A stretch of 16,261 bases of DNA from an uncultured Clostridia bacterium (GTDB taxonomy: Bacteria > Bacillota > Clostridia > TANB77 > UBA1234): positions 1-16,261 of the forward strand of contig CAKPAA010000023.1 of NCBI GenBank assembly GCA_934132775.1. The letters are read 5' to 3'. The notes below the pieces were generated by a model that did no database searches, was not told the DNA's origin, and saw only the letters and a program-made list of their open reading frames with translations. This document shows positions 6,947 to 12,975 of this stretch, piece after piece (the stretch's first letter is position 1; each line of letters opens with the position of its first letter). Made by a program: the position numbers and the translations under genes.

Positions 6947-7047
6947 AATAAGAGCTCTAAATGTAGAAAAGTTACGTATGTCAGAAGTTGCAATCAACTT
7001 GCAACAACTACATCATACAAAAACTAGCTACATTCAGAGCTTTTATT
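6947..7047. terminator. Long structured bidirectional terminator between convergent genes
   Basis: A 20-base arm at 6947-6966 pairs with 7028-7047 with two imperfect positions, and both ends run into A/T tracts. The 61 bases between are themselves structured: GTATG (6976-6980) faces CATAC (7014-7018), and GTTGCAA (6987-6993) faces TTGCAAC (6999-7005). It sits between the stops of mscL (plus) and the antitoxin gene (minus), so termination in both directions is the likely role. The length is unusual for a simple terminator. Confidence 0.6.
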
Positions 7048-7052
7048 AGTTA

Positions 7053-8069
7053 TTAAAATTCTCTAAGTTTGTACTCATTTGAAAATGGTATAACGCAATT
7101 TTCATTAGTCCTTAAATAAGCCTCTTCTTTATGCATATACTCCACTATCTCTTTTGAGCCTTTATGACCGAATTTTTTCACAACTTGGTCAATTATCTGT
7201 TCCACCATTTTTGAAACTTTTTTAGGTTTAAAATCTTTACTTAAAGATATTCTATAACCCATATTCCCATTAGCATAATATTCCTCTTCTGTGTCAACAG
7301 CAGACAAATAAAGTAGTTCATTATTTCCTATTGGTAAGGCACCCATCTTTTTTCTTTCATAAACAAGCCCCGTAACTGATTTACCAGTCATTTCAAAATG
7401 AATGTAGTCAGTATACCATAACATTTTCATAAGTCCAACTTTATAAACACAATCAATTTTAGACAGCAAACAGCCTATGATATTATTTAAGTTATCTACA
7501 TCTAATATTACGTAACCATTCTCACAAGTAGGTTCGTTGTATACAATATATTGATTTTTTAACTTTTCTTTTTCGGTTTCTTGAAGAAAACTATTCTTTA
7601 TACAATTTTTAATTTTTTCTTTAATTTTCGCATATTTTTCTTCTGAAAAATTACTTTTATTCTTCTCCAACAATTGCAATAACACGCTAGGATTTTGACT
7701 AACTATTCTTAAAATCATATCATATGTGCTATCTTGAATTTGATTCGTTTCATACCTAGTAACAGTAACTTCGCCCCAACCAATAGACAAAGAAAAATCA
7801 GCCTGTGATAAGCCATATTTTTTCCTAATCTCTGCAATTTCATCTGATGTCAATAAACCTTTCTCTTTTCGGTACTCATTTCGAATGGTTTTCAAATTAT
7901 CATCCACCAATTCAGAGTCTTCAAACTCCTCGTCGCAAGCACTGCATTTATAAAATTTTCTCTCATAATTAACTATTTGATTTTTAAATTCCACACTATC
8001 TTTTTGAGTGACAAAATAAACATTATCATTCTTACCACAAAAAGGGCAAGAAATATCAAATTTTCTCAT
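7053..8069 (-). CDS. MqsA-like zinc-finger/HTH antitoxin fused to a SocA/Panacea domain
   Basis: This 338-residue protein has three parts. Residues 1-55 hold CPFC (8-11) and CSAC (42-45), a YgiT/MqsA-type zinc finger. Residues 74-125 are a helix-turn-helix of the Xre/MqsA kind (LTSDEIAEIRKKYGLSQADF, then GWGEVTVTRYE). Residues about 185-330 match the SocA/Panacea (DUF4065) antitoxin domain, with LMKMLWYTDYIHFEMTGKSV and a following GLVYERKKMGALP. A charged linker joins the last two parts. The product should bind and neutralise the toxin encoded just upstream and repress the shared promoter through the zinc-finger/HTH part. The ATG at 8069 has GAGGGAG five bases before it, and the toxin stop is 13 bases upstream; earlier in-frame ATGs lie inside the toxin gene and lack such a site. 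Domain calls are by eye. Confidence 0.82.
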   Translation of the reverse strand: MRKFDISCPFCGKNDNVYFVTQKDSVEFKNQIVNYERKFYKCSACDEEFEDSELVDDNLKTIRNEYRKEKGLLTSDEIAEIRKKYGLSQADFSLSIGWGEVTVTRYETNQIQDSTYDMILRIVSQNPSVLLQLLEKNKSNFSEEKYAKIKEKIKNCIKNSFLQETEKEKLKNQYIVYNEPTCENGYVILDVDNLNNIIGCLLSKIDCVYKVGLMKMLWYTDYIHFEMTGKSVTGLVYERKKMGALPIGNNELLYLSAVDTEEEYYANGNMGYRISLSKDFKPKKVSKMVEQIIDQVVKKFGHKGSKEIVEYMHKEEAYLRTNENCVIPFSNEYKLREF

Positions 8070-8082
8070 AATTTCTCCCTCA

Positions 8083-8472
8083 CTATTCATTATTATATGG
8101 CATCCTTCCGTGCGAATATTCTGGAAAATGAAAAGAAATACATAAAACATTTTTTGTGTTCTGTATTCTTAATTTTATGTATATCTCCATTTCCGAAACA
8201 AAAGTAAAAAACACGTGAAAGTCTGGCATATCACTATTTTTATCATCAGGTACAGACTGATAATACTCTGAAATCTTTAGTTTTTTTAGTACTTCAATTA
8301 CATCTATTACGTTCATATTTAATTGCAACATCGTTTCTGTATTCTTTTTTCTCTCAGATTTACCAGCAAATATAAAATCCTTCTTGTAATCAAAATTAGG
8401 AGAATTTAATAATAAACTCAGCTCTCTTAAAAAAGATGCTATGGTTTCCACATTTGCTTTATATTGGTTCAA
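8083..8472 (-). CDS. MqsR-like mRNA interferase toxin
   Basis: This 129-residue protein lies directly before the antitoxin gene. It shows the pattern of the Firmicute MqsR-family toxins: FIFAGKSERKKNTETMLQL (33-51), a helix VIEVLKKLKISEYY (58-71), and the C-terminal strands MEIYIKLRI (95-103) and VLCISFHFPEY (109-119). The Tyr98/Lys100 pair in EIYIK probably corresponds to the active-site region VYLK of E. coli MqsR. Such toxins are ribosome-independent RNases that cut mRNA at short sequences. The order toxin then antitoxin is that of mqsRA. The only start in the reading frame before the conserved part is TTG at 8472-8470, with AGAGGA about eight bases upstream; a weak start may hold toxin output down. 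The assignment is by motif, not by search. Confidence 0.72.
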   Translation of the reverse strand: MNQYKANVETIASFLRELSLLLNSPNFDYKKDFIFAGKSERKKNTETMLQLNMNVIDVIEVLKKLKISEYYQSVPDDKNSDMPDFHVFFTFVSEMEIYIKLRIQNTKNVLCISFHFPEYSHGRMPYNNE

Positions 8473-8508
8473 AGTGCATTTCCTCTCTTTGGTTTAAATT
8501 CTATCTAT

Positions 8509-8537
8509 ATTATATAACTATCAATTGATAGTGTCAA
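8509..8537 (-). promoter_or_regulatory. Consensus promoter of the toxin-antitoxin operon
   Basis: On the minus strand a perfect TTGACA (8537-8532) and a perfect TATAAT (8514-8509) are 17 bases apart. The TTG start of the toxin is 37 bases beyond the -10 box. Confidence 0.88.
8517..8532. promoter_or_regulatory. Palindromic operator inside the toxin-antitoxin promoter
   Basis: ACTATCAATTGATAGT is a perfect 16-bp palindrome that fills the spacer between the -35 and -10 boxes and shares one base with the -35. A dimeric HTH protein bound here would block RNA polymerase, as expected for autorepression by the antitoxin encoded in the operon. An isolated CTATC half-site recurs at 8501-8505. Confidence 0.75.
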
Positions 8538-8600
8538 TACAAATTTAATCAATAAAATCCTATCACTCAAAATATGATGACCTACTTTTCATCTACACGC

Positions 8601-8637
8601 AAAAAAAGCATATCCTATTATTTAAAACAAGATATGC
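8601..8637 (-). terminator. Intrinsic terminator of the surface operon
   Basis: On the minus strand GCATATC (8637-8631) pairs with GATATGC (8614-8608) across a 16-base loop, followed by seven T (8607-8601). It lies 15 bases after the stop codon at 8653. Confidence 0.75.
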
Positions 8638-8652
8638 CCATTTTTAATTTAA

Positions 8653-9819
8653 TTAGTTTTCTTCATCTGTTTTCGTATTTTCTTCTTTGATTACTTCTGT
8701 TTTATTTTCTAACGTGTCATCATCTGTTCCAGCTTTTTCTTCTGTTTCAACTATTACAGCACTTTCAGCTACTGAATTATTATCACTTAATTTCTTGCCT
8801 TTATTTTTCCTAAAAGTCTTATACATAACTCCAAGTGTAAGTGATATGCAGAAGAAATAAACAACTCCACCTAAAACAGGTACACACATAAGCAATTTAT
8901 ATGCAATAACACCAGCTGTGCCTGCAACAAATTTATTTACTTTACTTCCAAATATTGCTTTAACAATTGTGTATCCTGCAACAGCACCAGTTATTATAAA
9001 TGCTATTATATATAGCAATAATGCCACAAATGCAATTGGTAAGCCTACTATTGTAACCATTAGAATTATTGAAACAATTGGTACAACTATTAAAAGTAAA
9101 ACACCAATGCCAAATGCCTTAAACAACTCTTTTGCATTCAAAGCATATCTATCGTCAATTTTTGTGAAGAACTCAGGCACAATAGCCAACATCAAAATAA
9201 ATGTTACAAAAACCATCAATAATTCTAAAATTTTTCCGTTAAAATCAAACGATTTTGAAACGTTTCCTTGATTTTTATTTGTTTCAACTTCTATTCTATT
9301 AACCTGAATACTCTCTGGAATTGATACAACACTAGCATCTGACCTATATTCAACTGTTCCTAAAACATTTGCTGTTTCACTTATAACAATTTTATCCGTA
9401 GCAGAATGTACATCGCCCCTTATATATGCTTTGTCGCCAACTAATAGCTCCGAACTTGCAACATATATATTTCTATTTACAGCACCGTTTATAATAACCT
9501 TAGACGCACACACATATAAATCCCTATTTATAATTCCAGTGTTTTCTATTGTGACAGTCTCACCAACAACGAAAGCATCTCTTGTTATATTTCCTGATAT
9601 ATTAACCTCTCTGCCTGCTATAAAAGCATAGTCTCCATTTGCATTACTACTAATAGTGCTTCCACATAGCATTATTAAGCCATTTGCTGTTCCATTTGCC
9701 ACAACAGTTTCATCAATTACCATTATATTATCATTATAAGATTCTGTTGCAAATATTACTGTTGGAACAAGTAACAGTACCAAACATAAAACTGCCAAAA
9801 ATTTTTTCATACTTTTCAT
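8653..9819 (-). CDS. Exported membrane protein with bactofilin-like beta-helix repeats
   Basis: This 388-residue protein starts with a signal peptide or signal anchor (1-24, ending VIFATES). Residues about 35-160 are short repeats alternating strand and turn, such as AFIAGREVNISGNI, AFVVGETVTIENTG, LYVCASKVIINGAV and IYVASSELLVGD. These resemble the right-handed beta-helix of bactofilin-type polymer-forming proteins. Four membrane segments follow (about 197-217, 235-258, 262-285 and 300-335), rich in Gly, Val and Ile. The tail from about 350 is acidic (Glu/Asp/Thr). The beta-helix probably faces outside and the acidic tail the cytoplasm, but topology is inferred. AAGGAG lies nine bases before the ATG at 9819. 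The gene begins 20 bases after the glycosidase-like gene and is clearly co-transcribed with it. Exact function unknown. Confidence 0.75.
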   Translation of the reverse strand: MKSMKKFLAVLCLVLLLVPTVIFATESYNDNIMVIDETVVANGTANGLIMLCGSTISSNANGDYAFIAGREVNISGNITRDAFVVGETVTIENTGIINRDLYVCASKVIINGAVNRNIYVASSELLVGDKAYIRGDVHSATDKIVISETANVLGTVEYRSDASVVSIPESIQVNRIEVETNKNQGNVSKSFDFNGKILELLMVFVTFILMLAIVPEFFTKIDDRYALNAKELFKAFGIGVLLLIVVPIVSIILMVTIVGLPIAFVALLLYIIAFIITGAVAGYTIVKAIFGSKVNKFVAGTAGVIAYKLLMCVPVLGGVVYFFCISLTLGVMYKTFRKNKGKKLSDNNSVAESAVIVETEEKAGTDDDTLENKTEVIKEENTKTDEEN

Positions 9820-9839
9820 AAAAATCTACTCCTTTCTTT

Positions 9840-11432
9840 TTAGTTAGTCTCCTTACTTTTCTTTAATCCATCTCTAAAAGCTTTCACAGTTTCAGGTGTT
9901 TCATTCAAATAATAAGGTCTTGCGACTTCACCATTTTCAAGGTTATAATCAGCTTCACTAAACCAAACAGCTGCCTTTATATTCTTATGATTTTTCAAGT
10001 CTTCAAACATATCTGTTATCCATTTAGCTTTATCCCCACCATAAGAACTGCTTGCAAATTCAGTTATTATCCAAGGAAAATCTTTAAAATATTTCAAATA
10101 CTTTGAATCAATTCCATCATAAATCTCCTTAAATGTTCTCCATCTTTCGCCATACTTTTCAGCATAATACGTTCCAGTGTTATATCCAGTAACACCAATC
10201 ATTTGCACATATTTGTCTCCTGGATAGTATGCAATGAAATTATTCCATTCTGATGGTGGATAATTATTATCATTAGGATTAAATATCCAAATACAATTTG
10301 TTACATTTTCCTCTTCAAAAATATCATAAATTCTACGCCAAACACCCTTATATACCTCAGGATCACTCAAACAAAGCATTCCTGCATAACTAGTCCAGTC
10401 ACTATTCATTTCATTATTTAATCTAAACAATACTGGATTTTCAAATTCTTTAAGTTCTTTTGCAAGTTTTCTGAACTCATCGTCATATTTTCCATCAAGC
10501 ACATCAAACATAGGAGTATAGCCATATAAAGTTTCATTGTTATTAACACAAATTTGGTAAGTAAATTCAGTAATTCTATCATCTTTTTTCATCTGTTCCA
10601 TAGCTTCCATTGGTACTTCATTTCCAAGATGATTATAAACAAGCATTATTTCAAATTTATGTTCAATTTCTTTTTCAAGTTCTGGAATAGTGGTATTTAT
10701 AGCATTTCCGTGCATACCCTTAATAAATAGTCCCCACAAAACCTCATCCGAATTTTTAAATTTATTATACAAAGCTTTTGTTTTCTCATCCCAGTTAGGA
10801 TTTTCAGTTGCCTTAACTTGAATAGTATTAACGTCTTTGTACTCTTTAAAGAAATTTGGTGCATTAAAAAGTTTCTTCATAACCTTATTAGCATAGTAAA
10901 TAACAGTGCTACGAAAATGCTCATTTTTAGGCTTATATGAGTTCAAAATACCTTCGTACATTTTTACATATTCATCGTCAAAAGACATATTAGATTTAAA
11001 CATAAATCTTGTATAGTTTCTGTCTTTTGTTTGAATATATGCATATGTATAAGTTGTATCTTCTAAATTTTCATAATCCTTAGTCAACGACAACACCTGT
11101 GTTTTATCTCCATTCACAGTTGTAAATCTGTTCTCGTGTAAAGTCATATTATTACCATTTAAATAATTTTCATTTTCGTAAAAACGATTATGATAAAAGT
11201 CGATATACTCAAACACATCATCATAAGGCGAATATTCATTTGAAATAGTAACTTGCAATCCATCATCATTAGTAACAATAATATAATTTTCGGAATTAGA
11301 ATAATCAAACTTTGGATTGTTTGGAATACTTATATCAAATGTTAAACTCCTAGGAATAAAAATATAAAGTGCAAATAATATTCCTAAAACTACAACTACG
11401 CCAAGCGTCCACCACAAAATCTTTTTCTTCAT
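9840..11432 (-). CDS. Membrane-anchored glycoside hydrolase family 26-like protein
   Basis: This 530-residue protein has one N-terminal membrane helix (about 6-27, WWTLGVVVVLGILFALYIF) and an extracellular remainder. The region 30-200 is not recognised; it has mixed strands and many Asn and Tyr. From about 225 to 525 the chain follows the GH26 TIM-barrel pattern. FRLNNEMNSDW gives Glu341 as the probable acid/base, in the place of the HEMNG motif of GH26 mannanases. WIITEFASSS gives Glu458 as the probable nucleophile, and VWFSEAD near 489-495 fits the last strand. GH26 enzymes cut beta-mannans or mixed-linkage glucans, so a role in trimming a cell-surface polysaccharide is reasonable, but substrate is unknown. 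AAGGGGG lies about 12 bases before the ATG, rather far. It is the first gene of a two-gene operon. Confidence 0.75.
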   Translation of the reverse strand: MKKKILWWTLGVVVVLGILFALYIFIPRSLTFDISIPNNPKFDYSNSENYIIVTNDDGLQVTISNEYSPYDDVFEYIDFYHNRFYENENYLNGNNMTLHENRFTTVNGDKTQVLSLTKDYENLEDTTYTYAYIQTKDRNYTRFMFKSNMSFDDEYVKMYEGILNSYKPKNEHFRSTVIYYANKVMKKLFNAPNFFKEYKDVNTIQVKATENPNWDEKTKALYNKFKNSDEVLWGLFIKGMHGNAINTTIPELEKEIEHKFEIMLVYNHLGNEVPMEAMEQMKKDDRITEFTYQICVNNNETLYGYTPMFDVLDGKYDDEFRKLAKELKEFENPVLFRLNNEMNSDWTSYAGMLCLSDPEVYKGVWRRIYDIFEEENVTNCIWIFNPNDNNYPPSEWNNFIAYYPGDKYVQMIGVTGYNTGTYYAEKYGERWRTFKEIYDGIDSKYLKYFKDFPWIITEFASSSYGGDKAKWITDMFEDLKNHKNIKAAVWFSEADYNLENGEVARPYYLNETPETVKAFRDGLKKSKETN

Positions 11433-11478
11433 AAGTTATTATTTTCCCCCTTTATAAATATAAAAAGTATCTACAAGC

Positions 11479-11507
11479 ATTCTAACATTTTTAATCTTTT
11501 CCGTCCA
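11479..11507 (-). promoter_or_regulatory. Possible promoter of the glycosidase/beta-helix operon
   Basis: On the minus strand TGGACG (11507-11502) and TAGAAT (11484-11479) are 17 bases apart, with TGT just before the -10 box. The -35 matches only four of six consensus bases. It is the best candidate seen in the divergent region, and the ATG at 11432 is 46 bases away. Confidence 0.4.
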
Positions 11508-11697
11508 CATATAAAAGTCAAAAGTTGTAAATAATATATGTATTAAAAGTGATAAAAAGTTTGAAGAAATGTTTTAAAATAAAAAACATTGAATCATTTG
11601 TTAAAATAAATATTTAAAATATTCTTCACTCGGCACATCACGTATATTCTAGCATTTGTATGTTTTAAATTTTGATACACAGATAAGAGGTAATTAT

Positions 11698-12699
11698 ATG
11701 TTTATTCCTGATGAAATTTATTATGAAAAAGGCATAAAAGGCTATGAACTTGGAATTTCACTTTTGAAGAAGTATCCCAATGTTCCAAAAAAGATAATTG
11801 AGAGCCACAATAATATAGAAGAACTTAGAAAAGAGCCAAACACCGAATTTTCAAATCTTAAAAAGAAATTGATAATAGGTATTAGAAAAACACATAAATA
11901 TAGTCCAAATCATAAGGTATCAGATTTTCTTGTGCCATACACATCTTCTGGTTGCACTGCCTCTTGTTTATACTGTTATTTAGTGTGCCATTACAATAAA
12001 TGCTCATATTTAAGGCTGTTTGTAAATCGTGAACAAATGTTAGAAAAAATCATAAAAACGGCAAATACATCAACGGATAAAGAATTAACTTTTGAAATCG
12101 GAAGCAATAGTGATTTAATTTTAGAAAACACCATAACAGGCAATTTACCTTGGACAATACAAAACTTTGCAAAATCTAAGCACGGCTTTTTAACATTTCC
12201 AACAAAGTTTGATATGATAGAACCGATACTTGGAATAGATGGAATAGAAAAAGTCATAGTAAGAATGAGTGTAAATCCAGAAGAAATAATAAATAAAGTA
12301 GAATTTGGAACTTCACGCTTAAACAGCAGAATACGTGCTATAAATAAACTAAGAGACGCTGGATACAAAGTTGGAATTTTAATTGCGCCAGTAATATTTG
12401 TGGACAATTGGCAAAAGCTATACAGTGAACTAATACAAAAGTTAGCAGACGAACTATCTGAAAGTGTAAAAAAAGATTTGTTTTTTGAAATAATATTTAT
12501 GACATACAGCTACGTTCATAAAGCAATAAATGAAGAAGCATTTCCAAATGCAATAAAGCTATACAATGATGATTTAATGATGATGCGTGGCAGAGGAATG
12601 TATATGTATAAAACAAATTTAAAAGAAGAAGCAAAAGAATTTTTTAAATCCGAACTGGAAAAATATTTTCCTGATAATAAAATTTTATATATGGTTTAA
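11698..12699 (+). CDS. splB: Spore photoproduct lyase, clostridial type
   Basis: Spore photoproduct lyase repairs the 5-thyminyl-5,6-dihydrothymine lesion that UV forms in spore DNA, by radical SAM chemistry. The 333-residue protein has SSGCTASCLYCYLVCHYNKC: cluster ligands Cys86, Cys90 and Cys93, and two extra cysteines at 97 and 102. YLRLFVN, FEIGSNSDLILENT and FLTFPTKFD are further family landmarks. The start is the ATG at 11698, with GAGGT six bases upstream; an in-frame ATG 14 codons earlier has no such site. The cysteine that acts as hydrogen donor in the Bacillus enzyme (Cys141, in FEAACTSD) is replaced by Ser136. No clear sigma-A promoter was found upstream, and a forespore sigma-G promoter could not be pinned down. 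The gene implies an endospore former. Confidence 0.92.
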   Translation: MFIPDEIYYEKGIKGYELGISLLKKYPNVPKKIIESHNNIEELRKEPNTEFSNLKKKLIIGIRKTHKYSPNHKVSDFLVPYTSSGCTASCLYCYLVCHYNKCSYLRLFVNREQMLEKIIKTANTSTDKELTFEIGSNSDLILENTITGNLPWTIQNFAKSKHGFLTFPTKFDMIEPILGIDGIEKVIVRMSVNPEEIINKVEFGTSRLNSRIRAINKLRDAGYKVGILIAPVIFVDNWQKLYSELIQKLADELSESVKKDLFFEIIFMTYSYVHKAINEEAFPNAIKLYNDDLMMMRGRGMYMYKTNLKEEAKEFFKSELEKYFPDNKILYMV

Positions 12700-12853
12700 A
12701 GTAAGAAGAAAGGGCTGTAAGTCTTCAATTTTCAAGTACTCTGTTTTCAAATTACTCTAGCCAAAAAACACTCGCATAAATTTTAATTTTTATCCAAGAA
12801 AAAAACGAATAATATATAACAAGTTACAAAAATTGTACCCTTTATTTTTGTCC

Positions 12854-12896
12854 AAAAGCATTTGCAGCCTTTTTCAAAGTGCAAATGCTTTTTTAT
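12854..12896 (+). terminator. Strong intrinsic terminator after splB
   Basis: AAAAGCATTTGCA (12854-12866) pairs perfectly with TGCAAATGCTTTT (12880-12892) across a 13-base loop, and a T run continues to 12894. It is best for plus-strand transcripts from splB, whose stop is 155 bases earlier, but the A tract in the left arm would also serve the convergent minus-strand gene ending at 12976. The 154 bases between splB and the hairpin show no gene. Confidence 0.8.
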
Positions 12897-12975
12897 AAAT
12901 TTTAAATGTAATTAAATTAAGTTATTAAAGCCTGTTCAGTTACTCAAATTGTGAAAAATATTCTAGTTTCGATTT

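Noticed and set aside
11541..11697. Sigma-G promoter for splB
   Set aside because: splB is forespore-expressed in Bacillus, so I looked for sigma-G boxes. Several A+T-rich stretches resemble one box, but none has both boxes at proper spacing.
12700..12853. Possible small gene after splB
   Set aside because: All frames on both strands are broken by stops, and no ribosome binding site precedes any short frame.
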